A stretch of DNA of 64,000 nucleotides from Okeanomitos corallinicola TIOX110 (GCF_038050375.1 NZ_CP150886.1:1-64000), one strand, 5' to 3'. Positions 36,421-45,768 are shown, numbered from the stretch's first letter. Numbers and translations: made by a program. Notes: generated by a model from the sequence alone, not told the origin.

Positions 36421-36840
36421 TTATGAATAGTTATTGACTAAGCGATCGCTGATTTCGGTCAAATGTTCTTGAGTATTAACTGGACATCTTGGTAATGGAA
36501 GTTCATTATTAGGCCACGTATCCAAATAAGAACAAGGACATAATGCTGATGGTGATCCCATTGTTTTTACTGGTACTGGCATAGTACAACGTCCACAAGG
36601 TAAAACTTCCCACGTAGGGGTGAGCAGTTCGGCTATGGTTTCGTGAGTACCTTCTAAATAACAATCACGAGCTTCTAAGGAAAGAATTGTTGCCCAACAG
36701 TCTTCAAATTCTGAACTATAGCGATCGCCATCCAGAATTCTATTAGGTAAAAAGCTGCGATCACTGTTACCGACTATAACTTTTTTCCCTAATTGAAACC
36801 AGTGAGCAAGATATTTTTTGACTTCTTGTTTATTTGCCAT
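36421..36840 (-). CDS. Hypothetical cysteine-containing protein
   Basis: A 139-residue soluble protein without recognised domain. Cysteines cluster in the C-terminal half (VLPCGRCTMPVPV, ALCPCSYLD, RCPVNTQ), suggesting a small metal or Fe-S site. The N-terminal half (KKYLAHWFQLGKKVIVGN) is compact and charged. It lies 55 bp downstream of cobU on the same strand and may be co-transcribed, but no cobalamin role can be claimed. Confidence 0.65.
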   Translation of the reverse strand: MANKQEVKKYLAHWFQLGKKVIVGNSDRSFLPNRILDGDRYSSEFEDCWATILSLEARDCYLEGTHETIAELLTPTWEVLPCGRCTMPVPVKTMGSPSALCPCSYLDTWPNNELPLPRCPVNTQEHLTEISDRLVNNYS

Positions 36841-36895
36841 ATAATCATTTTAATCTTATGATCAGGAATTTTACCTGGTGAATCTTTAATTTAAA

Positions 36896-37444
36896 TTAAG
36901 ATTTAATGCTCGGTAGAGAAACACCTAAAACACTGAGATCAAGAGCATAACCGCCAGTAACCAAGTAAACAGTGTTACAAACTGCACTTAATCGGCGGAC
37001 TAAAGTACCAAGGCGATCGCGGAATTTTCTACCCACAGGATAAGCTGGAACTACACCCCAACCCGTCTCTTCTGCCACAAATACTAAATCTGCTTCAGCT
37101 AAAGGTAGTACTGTCAATAAATCTACTGAGGTTTTCTCCCATTCTAAATCGTCCTTGTCCAAAAAATTAGCTACCCAAGTTCCCAAAGAATCAACCAAAA
37201 TCAAACTATCAGGTTGAGCTTTACTCACAATAGCTGTAAGTTCTATAGGTGCAGAAACAGTCAACCAATCTTGTGGACGACGTTGTTTATGTTTTTCAAT
37301 CCGTTCTTGCCACTCCTGATCATCAGGATACTCCATAGCTGTTGCTACATAAGTAACGGGTTTCCCGGATTGTATTGCTAAATCTTCTGCCCATTCACTT
37401 TTCCCTGAGCGTGCTGGACCGGTTACTAAAATAACTTTACTCAT
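36896..37444 (-). CDS. cobU: Adenosylcobinamide kinase / adenosylcobinamide-phosphate guanylyltransferase
   Basis: From the ATG at 37444 (MSKVILVTGPARSGKSEWAE) it has 182 residues; another ATG lies six bases upstream. The P-loop GPARSGKSEW, AMEYPDDQEWQERIEKH, RRPQDWLTV (the RP-x-x-W motif), LVDSLGTWVANFL and EETGWGVVP are CobU/CobP hallmarks. The enzyme phosphorylates adenosylcobinamide and adds GMP in late cobalamin assembly. No cobalamin riboswitch was seen in the leader. Confidence 0.93.
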   Translation of the reverse strand: MSKVILVTGPARSGKSEWAEDLAIQSGKPVTYVATAMEYPDDQEWQERIEKHKQRRPQDWLTVSAPIELTAIVSKAQPDSLILVDSLGTWVANFLDKDDLEWEKTSVDLLTVLPLAEADLVFVAEETGWGVVPAYPVGRKFRDRLGTLVRRLSAVCNTVYLVTGGYALDLSVLGVSLPSIKS

Positions 37445-37765
37445 GATCATATTCCCATAATTTTTGTTAACTGATTCCTAGTTGCAGTTCCACCTCTCAT
37501 CCACTAATATTTTCTCCAGATGCAATGTAGACAAATTAGAGCCTTGATTGATTGGCTATCGGCTATCAGCAGTCAGCTGTTTAGAAATTACAACTATCTA
37601 TATTAAGTGATTCACAAATTTCTCAAACATTCTCACCCCTTTACCTGAGCTTAATTGAAGGTTTTCCCTCAGTCATTACCAAAAAATTCTCGATAACTTT
37701 CCGCTCTTAGCCCAGTGTTCATAGAAAGTATTTAATAGTAGCAAACACGTTTTTTGGATTTGTTT
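37445..37765. other. Intergenic region between divergent genes
   Basis: About 320 bases between cobU and the gene at 37766, with a short run of heptamer-like repeats (GGCTATC GGCTATC AGC) near 37556. No gene or riboswitch was recognised; both divergent promoters are presumably here. Confidence 0.4.
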
Positions 37766-38578
37766 ATGAAACCTAGTTTAAAACGCATTGAGGCAACTTT
37801 ACATGATTTAGGAACAAATAACAATCAATTATCACCAGAAACATCAGAGGGAAAAAAGCGACCCTTTTCATTTAGGATCAGTATTGGCGCAAAAAAAAAT
37901 AATAACAAGAGCCAGTCACCGGAAAATCAAGACCACAACACAACAGATACAAATACATCTCCAGAAATATCTGCTCAATCAAAGCAGGATTTATATCCTC
38001 AGAATAATTCCGTACAAGCGTTTTCTGTCGAAGTAAATCAAGGTAAAACTCCCAACTTACCCAAATTTAAAACACCAAACTTTAGTAATCATCGGCACGG
38101 TGCAAATCCTGGGTTTGCCATGACTCTACTACAAGAAATCCAAGAAACAGTAGCAAACTGGCAAATAGAATTACAAACAATTCTTCAACAAATTCAGGAT
38201 ATTTACTTAGAAGGCCCGGTGATAAATGGTTGGTTAGAGTCTATCACCACCCAAGGACAAGAACCAGCAGGAACAGCTACCCTGCGTCATGCAGAAGTAG
38301 AAAAACTGATGGATTATGTCCAGGAAATCTGTCAACCCAGTGAAAAAGCATCCAATCCATCCCGTACAGGCTACCGTCTCTGTGGGGTAGATGCTGCTGG
38401 TAAAGTCTGGTCTCGTCCATGTCCAGTGGATCAAGTTCCCAATGTGAGTATGGCAATTGCCAGGTATCAAAAACTACGTCAATTATTTAGCCGGAAACAA
38501 TATTTGGAGAATCGCTTGAGTCAACTAGCAGAAACTTTGGTCAACTTACATAGCAACATCCAGGACAGTCATAAATAA
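37766..38578 (+). CDS. Hypothetical protein of the glycosyltransferase cluster
   Basis: From the ATG at 37766 (MKPSLKRIEATLHDLG) it has 270 residues; an in-frame TTG lies 12 bases upstream. Residues 20-115 are polar, Asn/Gln/Ser-rich and probably disordered. The C-terminal half is helical (LLQEIQETVANWQIELQTI) with a conserved-looking core (RLCGVDAAGKVWSRPCPVDQ). I do not recognise the family. It precedes two glycosyltransferases on the same strand. Confidence 0.65.
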   Translation: MKPSLKRIEATLHDLGTNNNQLSPETSEGKKRPFSFRISIGAKKNNNKSQSPENQDHNTTDTNTSPEISAQSKQDLYPQNNSVQAFSVEVNQGKTPNLPKFKTPNFSNHRHGANPGFAMTLLQEIQETVANWQIELQTILQQIQDIYLEGPVINGWLESITTQGQEPAGTATLRHAEVEKLMDYVQEICQPSEKASNPSRTGYRLCGVDAAGKVWSRPCPVDQVPNVSMAIARYQKLRQLFSRKQYLENRLSQLAETLVNLHSNIQDSHK

Positions 38579-38733
38579 AGTAATTATGAACAAAATACAA
38601 AGTTTTTATAAACCCAGCAGCAGTATAAATACTGTTGGTATTATTGGCGAATTTTAAGGTAGATTAACAAACAATAGACAACTGTAAAATATTAGATATT
38701 TGCTGCTCAAAACTTGCAATATCAATCAAGACC

Positions 38734-39666
38734 ATGCCAGATATACAGATTTCTGCCATTATTTGTACTCACAATCGAGATACCTATTTAGGTGCAGCGA
38801 TTGACAGCTTATTGGCGCAAGAGTTGAGTGTTAACTTTGAAATTGTGGTAGTAGATAATGGATCAAGCGATCGCACCCGTGAAGTCGTAGAACAAAGATC
38901 CCACCATCCACAAATTAAGTATATTTTTGAACCCACCATTGGCTTATCAGTAGCTCGTAATACGGGAGCTAAAATAGCCAGTGCAGAAATTCTGGCTTAT
39001 CTAGATGATGATGCGGAAGCCAGTCGCCAATGGCTGCAAGTTTTATACAACGCATATCAAGAAAATCCCAAACTAGCGATCGCCGGGGGTAAAGTTACCT
39101 TGATATGGCCACCAGACACCCAACCACCAAAATGGTTATCATCAGGACTATCAGCCAACTTAGGAGCTTATGATCTGGGCAATGAAACCCTGTACATTCA
39201 ACAACCAGGTTTAACCCCCAGAGGCTTAAACTACTCCATCCGGCGTAGTTTTTTAGATCAAATAGGCGGTTTTGATCCCCAACTAGGCAGAGTAGGTAAA
39301 AACTTACTCTCCAACGAAGAACTACAAATGACCGAATTTGCCCTCCAGCGCAGTTGGCAAGTAGCCTATATTCCCGCCGCCCTAGTAGCCCACAACGTCG
39401 CCCCAGAAAGGCTAAAACCATCGTGGTTTTTTAACCGTGGTTGGTGGCAAGGTGTCAGTGAATGTTACAGAGAACAACTAGCCGGAAAAGCAGGTATTGG
39501 GCAAATACAACGAGGTAGCGAAAAATTTATACGTGGATTATATAAATCCTTACAATACATTACTGATCCCGCCGAAAGATTTGATAAACTGGTTTATGCT
39601 TATGGTCAGATTGGTTACTTAAACGCCGTCATACATGGTCTGATCTTTCAAGCAAACAAAAAATAA
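38734..39666 (+). CDS. Glycosyltransferase family 2
   Basis: The 310-residue GT-A enzyme shows ISAIICTHNRDTYLGAAIDS, EIVVVDNGSSDRT, ARNTGAKIASAEILAYLDDD (the metal-binding DxD) and GGFDPQLGR. The C-terminal half resembles transferases that act on undecaprenyl-linked sugars, with no obvious membrane helix. It is followed after 30 bp by a second family 2 enzyme and then an acetyltransferase, the pattern of an exopolysaccharide locus. Hormogonium-polysaccharide (hps) genes are a possible comparison; I am not certain enough to give a name. Confidence 0.88.
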   Translation: MPDIQISAIICTHNRDTYLGAAIDSLLAQELSVNFEIVVVDNGSSDRTREVVEQRSHHPQIKYIFEPTIGLSVARNTGAKIASAEILAYLDDDAEASRQWLQVLYNAYQENPKLAIAGGKVTLIWPPDTQPPKWLSSGLSANLGAYDLGNETLYIQQPGLTPRGLNYSIRRSFLDQIGGFDPQLGRVGKNLLSNEELQMTEFALQRSWQVAYIPAALVAHNVAPERLKPSWFFNRGWWQGVSECYREQLAGKAGIGQIQRGSEKFIRGLYKSLQYITDPAERFDKLVYAYGQIGYLNAVIHGLIFQANKK

Positions 39667-39696
39667 ATTAAACTAAAAAACAGTAAAAAAAATATT

Positions 39697-40638
39697 ATGT
39701 CATCTAAAATTCCAGTTTCTGTCCTCATTCCCGCCAAAAACGAAGAAGCAAACCTACCCGCTTGTTTGACTAGCTTACAAGTAGCCGATGAAATTTTTGT
39801 AGTTGATTCCCAAAGCAGCGATCGCAGTATAGAAATAGCCGAAAGTTACGGTGCAAAAATTGTACAATTCAAATTTAACGGCAGTTGGCCAAAAAAGAAA
39901 AACTGGTCACTAGAAAACCTCCCTTTTCGCAACGAATGGGTATTAATAGTTGATTGTGATGAAAGAATCACACCAGAATCTTGGCAAGAAATCTCTGAAC
40001 TAATTCAAAAAGATGAATGTGAAGGTTACTATATCAATCGTCGCGTATTCTTCTTAGGAAAATGGATTCGTCACGGTGGTAAATATCCCGATTGGAATTT
40101 GCGGTTATTTAAGCACCAAAAAGGAAGATACGAAAACCTCAACACCGAAGACATCCCCAACACAGGCGATAACGAGGTTCACGAACACGTAATTTTAGAT
40201 GGAAAAGTCGGGTATCTTAAAGAAGATATGCTCCATGAAGACTTTAAAGACTTGTTTCACTGGTTAGAAAGACATAACCGCTATTCCAACTGGGAAGCCC
40301 GCGTTTATTATAATTTACTCACAGGTCAAGATAACAATAATACTATTGGTGCAAATTTCTTCGGTGATGCTGTACAACGCAAACGTTTCTTAAAAACCGT
40401 ATGGGTAAGATTACCATTTAAACCATTCTTACGATTCATTTTGTTTTACATTATTCAACGTGGTTTTCTAGACGGCAATGCCGGATATATCTATGGGCGT
40501 TTATTAAGTCAATATGAGTATCAAATAGGAGTTAAACTTTACGAATTAAGGACTTTAGGCGGAAAACTAAACGTAGCTAACACATCAACATCTGTTCCCA
40601 AAACCATAAATCAAGAAGTAGAAGAAACGGCTATTTAA
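39697..40638 (+). CDS. Glycosyltransferase family 2 (WaaE/KdtX-like)
   Basis: The 313-residue enzyme shows PVSVLIPAKNEEANLPACL, EIFVVDSQSSDRSIEIAESY, KKKNWSLENLPF and WVLIVDCDERITPE (DxD-type), then GGKYPDWNLRLF and LHEDFKDLFHWLERHNRYS. This matches the WaaE/KdtX branch of family 2, which adds a sugar to lipopolysaccharide or related polymers. A C-terminal hydrophobic amphipathic region may contact the membrane. It lies in the same operon-like array as its neighbours. Confidence 0.88.
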   Translation: MSSKIPVSVLIPAKNEEANLPACLTSLQVADEIFVVDSQSSDRSIEIAESYGAKIVQFKFNGSWPKKKNWSLENLPFRNEWVLIVDCDERITPESWQEISELIQKDECEGYYINRRVFFLGKWIRHGGKYPDWNLRLFKHQKGRYENLNTEDIPNTGDNEVHEHVILDGKVGYLKEDMLHEDFKDLFHWLERHNRYSNWEARVYYNLLTGQDNNNTIGANFFGDAVQRKRFLKTVWVRLPFKPFLRFILFYIIQRGFLDGNAGYIYGRLLSQYEYQIGVKLYELRTLGGKLNVANTSTSVPKTINQEVEETAI

Positions 40639-40668
40639 GTCATTAGTTATTGGTCATTGAGAACAACT

Positions 40669-40707
40669 ATTACCCATTACCCATTACCCATTACCCATTA
40701 CCCATCA
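40669..40707. repeat. Heptamer tandem repeat (CCCATTA)n at a translation start
   Basis: More than five direct copies of CCCATTA end three bases before the ATG at 40711, filling the place of the ribosome-binding site. Just upstream (40639-40660) is GTCATTAGTTATTGGTCATT, another heptamer-type repeat. Confidence 0.85.
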
Positions 40708-40710
40708 CAA

Positions 40711-41283
40711 ATGACCAACGAAAAACCATTTGTAAACTTACAGAAATATGAGCAATCTGGGTTTGATCGAGGTCGTCCCGGTTTGTATGTTTTATTATGG
40801 TGGTTAGTGCAAGCGATCGCCTTTCCCCTTACTCTCCATAACCTCAACTTTCTTCGTTGCACTTTACTGCGATTATTTGGGGCAAAAATTGGTAAAGGTG
40901 TAGTTATTCGCCCCACAGCCCGCTTTACCTATCCTTGGAAAGTAACAATAGGTGATTACAGTTGGATTGGTGACGACGTAGTGTTTTACAGCTTAGATCA
41001 AATTCTCATCGGTGAACATTGCGTCGTTTCCCAAAAAAGCTACCTCTGCACAGGTAGTCATGATCTCAAAAATCCCAATTTTAGCTTAAAAACCGCCAGT
41101 ATTACCATCGGTAATGGTGCATGGGTAGCAACAGACTGTTTTATTGCCCCAGGGGTAAAAATTGGAGCAAACGCCGTCATTGGTGCGCGTAGTAGTGTAT
41201 TTGCAGATATGCCAGCAGGTCAAGTGTGTTTGGGAACTCCCTGTAAACCTCGATATCCGAGAATTATGGAAAGTGACAGGTGA
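40711..41283 (+). CDS. WcaF-like sugar O-acetyltransferase (left-handed beta-helix)
   Basis: From the ATG at 40711 (MTNEKPFVNLQKYEQSGFDR) it has 190 residues; a longer frame starting at 40657 reads through the heptamer repeat and is not credible. It has a hexapeptide-repeat helix (IGKGVVIRPTARFTYPWKVT, IGDYSWIGDDVVFYS, IGNGAWVATDCFIAPGVKIG, GARSSVFADMPAGQV) and the catalytic-type His in TGSHDLKNPNF. It should acetylate a sugar of the polysaccharide made by the adjacent transferases. It resembles cyanobacterial HpsU-type enzymes, but the name is not assigned. Confidence 0.88.
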   Translation: MTNEKPFVNLQKYEQSGFDRGRPGLYVLLWWLVQAIAFPLTLHNLNFLRCTLLRLFGAKIGKGVVIRPTARFTYPWKVTIGDYSWIGDDVVFYSLDQILIGEHCVVSQKSYLCTGSHDLKNPNFSLKTASITIGNGAWVATDCFIAPGVKIGANAVIGARSSVFADMPAGQVCLGTPCKPRYPRIMESDR

Positions 41284-41365
41284 AAGGTAGAAGGAGTAGA
41301 GGAAGATGAATGACACAATCCCCAATTCCTATCTGAACAAAAAATGATAAATTTTGCAGTTTTTA

Positions 41366-42742
41366 TTAAAATCCAAACAACATTAAGAAACTTTCCCACC
41401 AAGAAGATTGGAATTGTTCCGTAGTAATTTCCATCTTTTGACGAATATTTTGAATATTCCAGTTAGTTAACTGGGCCAAAGTTTGCGCTTCTTTCTCAAA
41501 TCGTTGAAATAATGATTGTCTATATTTCCTACCCGCAGAACATTCTAATTCGCCTGTAAATGGATGTTGTAAAACATAACGTCCCTGAAAAGATTCCCGG
41601 TTAGAAGTTGTTTGGAACATCAAATCTTCAGGGAACTTATTACGAGTGTAGCGAACGTGTAAACGAGTAATATAAACATTATTAGCAATGAAAGGACGAC
41701 CAAAACCAGGTCTAATTCTATTATTACCATCACCAAAATTATCTAACCAGAATACACCAGCTTCCTTGAGTTCTTCTGAGTTAAGAGGTTGAGCAGAACA
41801 AGGATCACAACTACCCATATCCCAGGCATATTCTAAAAAAGCTACTTTTTTATCTTCTTTAGTGTAAGAATTTTGAAACATGGATTTATAAAAATCACCA
41901 AATTCATTCTTCACAAACACAGGAATATTAACATTTGAAGGAACTTTAACAGTGCGATAATTAGTAACTTCTGCCTGTCCTTGGGGTGAAAGAATGTAAA
42001 CAATTAAATCTTGCTCACTTGTAGAATTAATCATCCCCAAACGAATGGGTAACATAAACTTAGGTGATTCATAGGAAATTTGTAAAGGTCGTAAAAACTG
42101 ATAACCAGATTTTTCAAACTTATCTAAATTCACCTTAGCTACAAAAAATTTCATCGAGGAACGAATGTAAGGTTTTAATAATTGATTTGCTCCCCTTGGC
42201 ATTTTATAACCATTGCGATTTAACCAAGTTTCCAAACCATTAGATTCCTTAGCACTGAGGACTAAAATATCATATTCTCCCACATTAAACTTGGCCTCAA
42301 CTGTTACCCCTAAACTCCTATCTGCAAAGGAACTTTCATTTTCCATTGTTCCCCTTGTAGCGGCCATGGGTGCTGGTATTGACCGTAATTTTTCCATTGG
42401 GGAACAAGGATCTTCATCAAAGTATTCTACTAATCTGGGCGCACTAAAAGCATCTAATCTTTCCACAATATTCGGTTTAGCAACTCTGACATCTTCTTCC
42501 GAAATTACTGTTGGTACAGGCACAACCATCGCAAAGTCTTTAACTTCACCTTGAAAGTCATTAGCCATTGTTAATACGGTTTTATTCTCATCCCTGGCGA
42601 TAATTACCTGAGAGGCTTTGTTATACAATTTTGTATCAGCTTTGGCAACATAAAAACCACAAAAAGCTAAAGCTGTAGGGGCAAAAGATAAAACTGTGAA
42701 AAGTACGATTAGTAAGGGAATAAATAAGCGAAGTTTTTTCAT
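41366..42742 (-). CDS. DUF2330 domain membrane-associated protein
   Basis: A 458-residue exported protein: a signal peptide (to about residue 26), then CGFYVAKADTKLYNKASQV, MANDFQGEVKDFAMVVPVPT and the body typical of DUF2330. Two cysteines close together (GSCDPCSAQPL) could bind metal or form a disulfide. The C-terminus (WWESFLMLFGF) is hydrophobic. The function of the family is unknown. It lies 52 bp downstream of the RnfD-like gene on the same strand, an association that may indicate an electron-transfer role (inference). Confidence 0.85.
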   Translation of the reverse strand: MKKLRLFIPLLIVLFTVLSFAPTALAFCGFYVAKADTKLYNKASQVIIARDENKTVLTMANDFQGEVKDFAMVVPVPTVISEEDVRVAKPNIVERLDAFSAPRLVEYFDEDPCSPMEKLRSIPAPMAATRGTMENESSFADRSLGVTVEAKFNVGEYDILVLSAKESNGLETWLNRNGYKMPRGANQLLKPYIRSSMKFFVAKVNLDKFEKSGYQFLRPLQISYESPKFMLPIRLGMINSTSEQDLIVYILSPQGQAEVTNYRTVKVPSNVNIPVFVKNEFGDFYKSMFQNSYTKEDKKVAFLEYAWDMGSCDPCSAQPLNSEELKEAGVFWLDNFGDGNNRIRPGFGRPFIANNVYITRLHVRYTRNKFPEDLMFQTTSNRESFQGRYVLQHPFTGELECSAGRKYRQSLFQRFEKEAQTLAQLTNWNIQNIRQKMEITTEQFQSSWWESFLMLFGF

Positions 42743-42794
42743 TTTTTTGGAATTGGTAATTGGTAATTATTGATTAAAAGCTGAAAATTTTGGA

Positions 42795-43625
42795 TTATGA
42801 ATTTTCTATCTGCATCCAAGCAAATCTTGGATAAAACCAAAGACTATCAATGAGAATTGTTAAAGGTGCAAGGGCAAATAAAGCCCAAAAAACAGCGGTA
42901 GAAAGATAAAAGTAATTACGCAAAATAAAGGTAGTAAAAGCAATACAAACAGCCCAAATAATCCGCCCAAAGGTAGCATTAGGAATAGAACGGGGATCTG
43001 TCACCATAAATAGGGCAAATAATAACAAAGAACCACTCATTAAACGATGAAAATAAACATCCCAAGTCCAACCTAACCAAATATTACGCACAGCTTCTAG
43101 GAGAGAATAAGTACCTAAAAAAGCAGCGGTGGTATCCCAACGGCCAACTTTTTTTAAAATCATGCCCCCAGTACCCACAAATAACAGACAATACCACCAT
43201 TCTTCACCCCATTGACCAGGAGAAACCCAAGCATCAGGGGTTAAGGCTAAAGCGGAAATAATACCAAAATTGGCAGGGTTGAAAAAATGTTTGTTATCAG
43301 ATTGGAAAATAAATTTACTACCTATGGCTGTTGTAGCGGCTAAAACCATAGTTGTCCAGTGGTCAGCCCGTAGTAGTAAACTTAGTCCTAGAGCGGTAAT
43401 TAAGGGACTACGGAAATTAAAAATTGTTTGTTTGTGATTTATTTCCGTGCTGGTTACTAAAGACCAATGACTAATGACTAATGACAATATCAACTGTGTT
43501 GTTAAAGAAGTTGCGATCGCAATTAAAATCAATTCAGGCCGTAATGTCCAGTCCCTAGTCCCAATTCCTAAAATTAGGAATAAGCTGAGAAATACTATTT
43601 GATAGTCTCGAATATCTTTGAACAT
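42795..43625 (-). CDS. Orphan RnfD/NqrB-like membrane protein
   Basis: From the ATG at 43625 (MFKDIRDYQIVFLS) it has 276 residues; a GTG six bases upstream is also in frame. It has about eight membrane helices with RnfD/NqrB-type motifs (FNPANFGIISALAL, MSGSLLLFALFMVTDPRSIP). Residues near 55-62 (VISHWSLVTS) are encoded by a heptamer repeat and look inserted. The other Rnf/Nqr subunits are not adjacent, so it is not part of a standard complex here. It probably works with the DUF2330 protein. Confidence 0.8.
   Translation of the reverse strand: MFKDIRDYQIVFLSLFLILGIGTRDWTLRPELILIAIATSLTTQLILSLVISHWSLVTSTEINHKQTIFNFRSPLITALGLSLLLRADHWTTMVLAATTAIGSKFIFQSDNKHFFNPANFGIISALALTPDAWVSPGQWGEEWWYCLLFVGTGGMILKKVGRWDTTAAFLGTYSLLEAVRNIWLGWTWDVYFHRLMSGSLLLFALFMVTDPRSIPNATFGRIIWAVCIAFTTFILRNYFYLSTAVFWALFALAPLTILIDSLWFYPRFAWMQIENS
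43461..43489. repeat. Heptamer repeat inside a coding sequence
   Basis: On the minus strand the sequence reads CATTAGT CATTAGT CATTGGT and flanks. It belongs to the same heptamer class that fills intergenic sites in this genome (for example 40639-40660) but lies in frame within the RnfD-like gene. Confidence 0.7.
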
Positions 43626-43766
43626 GATCACTATCTGCGGATTTAACCTTAACTTTTCATTAATTTAGACTATAGTTAAGACAAATCGTCTTCTCGTTAC
43701 AGAATTTGTTACAAGTATTGATTTGAGTACAGCAATAATATATGCTTTGTCCAATATGTCAATTGT

Positions 43767-45251
43767 TCAGCTGGACTTTTTTACCGGATTCATCCAAGTT
43801 TCTAAACGACCAAAGATTTGAGAAGTAACTAGAGTTAAACATAAATAGATGACAGCTACCGCAGCGTAGATTTCAAACGCTCGATAATTTTCTGCAACTA
43901 TTAACTGTCCTTTTCTGAATAATTCTTCAAAGCCAATTACAGCCACTAAACTGGTATCTTTTAATAAACTAATGAATTCATTTCCTAATGGTGGTATCAT
44001 TCGCCGGAATGCTTGGGGAAAAATTACATACCGCATCGTTTGTGCAGGATTTAAACCTAAAGAAAAAGCCGCTTCTGTTTGTCCAGTTTCTATTGATTGA
44101 ATTCCTGCTCTGACAATTTCAGCGATGTAAGCAGCACTATTTAATGTTAAGGCTATGACTCCAGCAAATAAGCGATTTATTGACCAGGTAAAACCTAATT
44201 CTTGAAAAAATGCTGGCAAACCGAAATATACCATAAATATCTGCACTAATAAGGGTGTACCTCGGAAAAAATCTATATAAGCTCTAGCTAACCATTGTAC
44301 AGGTTTAATGTGAGAAAGGCGAATAATACCAATTAAAGAACCAGATATTAAACCCAGAAAAACTGATAAAAATGCTAGTTGCAATGTGACAAATACACCA
44401 TTGAATAAATTCGGTAAAGATTGCCAGATTAAGCTCAATGAATTTAGTCTGGCTTTTTCTTGATTTGTAAATGGTGTTGTTTCTGGTAATATTGGCGGTG
44501 TGGCATTAAACCATTTTTGATAAATTTGTTGATACTTGCCGTTATTTAAAACTTTGGATAAACCTTGATTGATTAAGGATAAATAAGAGGAATTTTTGGC
44601 AGTAGCAATTCCGTAGAATTCCTCTGTTAATAGTTTTTGGATAACTTTGATGCCTTGCAAATTACCTGTATTTATGGCATATAAGGTTACTGGTTCATCA
44701 TTAATCACAGCATCTACATTACCATTCGCTAATTCTTGTAATGCTAATGGTGCAGAATCAAAACTTATCACCTCCGCACCCGGTATATTTCTGGCTGTTT
44801 GGGCGCCAGTTGTACCAATTTGGACAGCAATTTTTTTATTTTTAAGACTGGCAAAATTTTTGATTTCTGTGTTATCTGTGCGTGTAGCGATCGCCAATCC
44901 AGCTTTAAAATAGGGACGGGAAAAAGAGATTGTTTTCGCTCTTTCTTCTGTAATTGTAATAGAACTAATGGCTGCATCTATGGTTTGTGCTTGCAGTGCG
45001 GGAATAATACCATCAAAGGGTAAACTTTGAAATTCTACCTGGAATTTAGCAGCAGTGGCGATCGCTTTGATTAAATCCACAGAAAACCCTTGTAATTCTC
45101 CACCTGTACCCTGAAACTCAAATGGTGGAAATGTCTGATCAGTACCTATCCGTAAGCTTTTCTCAACTATGGGATTAATGCTACAACTAGCTAATAGCAA
45201 GCAAGTGAAGCTCATCACCAAACACCAACGTAACCATCCCACAAACACCAT
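43767..45251 (-). CDS. Amino-acid ABC transporter: fused substrate-binding protein and permease
   Basis: The 494-residue protein fuses a periplasmic binding domain (residues about 30-265: LRIGTDQTFPPFEFQG, GFSVDLIKAI, ITITEERAKTISFSRPYF) to a HisM-type permease (about 285-485: GVFVTLQLAFLSVFLGLI, YIDFFRGTPLLVQIFM, EIVRAGIQSIETGQTEAA). It begins with a lipoprotein-like signal (LLASC). A good ribosome-binding site (AAAGGG) precedes the ATG at 45251. It should import polar amino acids such as glutamine; the matching ATPase is not adjacent. Such fusions are known in several bacteria. Confidence 0.92.
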   Translation of the reverse strand: MVFVGWLRWCLVMSFTCLLLASCSINPIVEKSLRIGTDQTFPPFEFQGTGGELQGFSVDLIKAIATAAKFQVEFQSLPFDGIIPALQAQTIDAAISSITITEERAKTISFSRPYFKAGLAIATRTDNTEIKNFASLKNKKIAVQIGTTGAQTARNIPGAEVISFDSAPLALQELANGNVDAVINDEPVTLYAINTGNLQGIKVIQKLLTEEFYGIATAKNSSYLSLINQGLSKVLNNGKYQQIYQKWFNATPPILPETTPFTNQEKARLNSLSLIWQSLPNLFNGVFVTLQLAFLSVFLGLISGSLIGIIRLSHIKPVQWLARAYIDFFRGTPLLVQIFMVYFGLPAFFQELGFTWSINRLFAGVIALTLNSAAYIAEIVRAGIQSIETGQTEAAFSLGLNPAQTMRYVIFPQAFRRMIPPLGNEFISLLKDTSLVAVIGFEELFRKGQLIVAENYRAFEIYAAVAVIYLCLTLVTSQIFGRLETWMNPVKKSS

Positions 45252-45397
45252 TTTTACCCTTTCAGCTAATCAGTTTATGTATATTCCAAATCTAACCATA
45301 GATGTTTAACTACGATCAGCAGGAGAATTTTCTGATTGTTGCATAGATATGGAAATGATCACTAGCTGAAAATGGTCAGAAAACTCGCAGCTTTCAC

Positions 45398-45706
45398 CTA
45401 CAGAAATTCTCGTAAAAACTCAAAGGGGTTATCTTCCCAACATGGTTCTGGCCCTAGCCAAACCAGTTTACTTTTAATTTCTGCTTCAATTTCATCACCA
45501 TCATCTCTGTCAAATAGTGAGTTTAGCACTTCCCAGTCCCTTTCTCTGAGGGTACTATACGGGGAACTTTCCACCTGTAGATCATTAGGGTAATTCAGAA
45601 GCACGGCTTTAGTTGAATTTTGTACTAAATGGGCATATCTATTAATAAACCAAGAATATATTACCCTGAATACTCTGATGATAATGTGATGTAGATCATA
45701 ATTCAC
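45398..45706 (-). CDS. Hypothetical protein
   Basis: A 102-residue frame whose C-terminal two-thirds (STLRERDWEVLNSLFDRDDG, EAEIKSKLVWLGPEPCWEDN) is acidic and looks like a real soluble protein. The first 30 residues may not be translated; a GTG at residue 34 is an alternative start. I do not recognise the family. It stands alone between the ABC transporter and lipB. Confidence 0.5.
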   Translation of the reverse strand: MNYDLHHIIIRVFRVIYSWFINRYAHLVQNSTKAVLLNYPNDLQVESSPYSTLRERDWEVLNSLFDRDDGDEIEAEIKSKLVWLGPEPCWEDNPFEFLREFL

Positions 45707-45768
45707 TCAGAATATTTATGTAGTTTTGCTAAGAAATTTCTAGAATTAAATATACAGCTTTTTGCGGG

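Noticed and set aside
37445-37765. Possible cobalamin riboswitch upstream of cobU
   Set aside because: No conserved B12-box-like core or matching hairpin set could be found in the leader.
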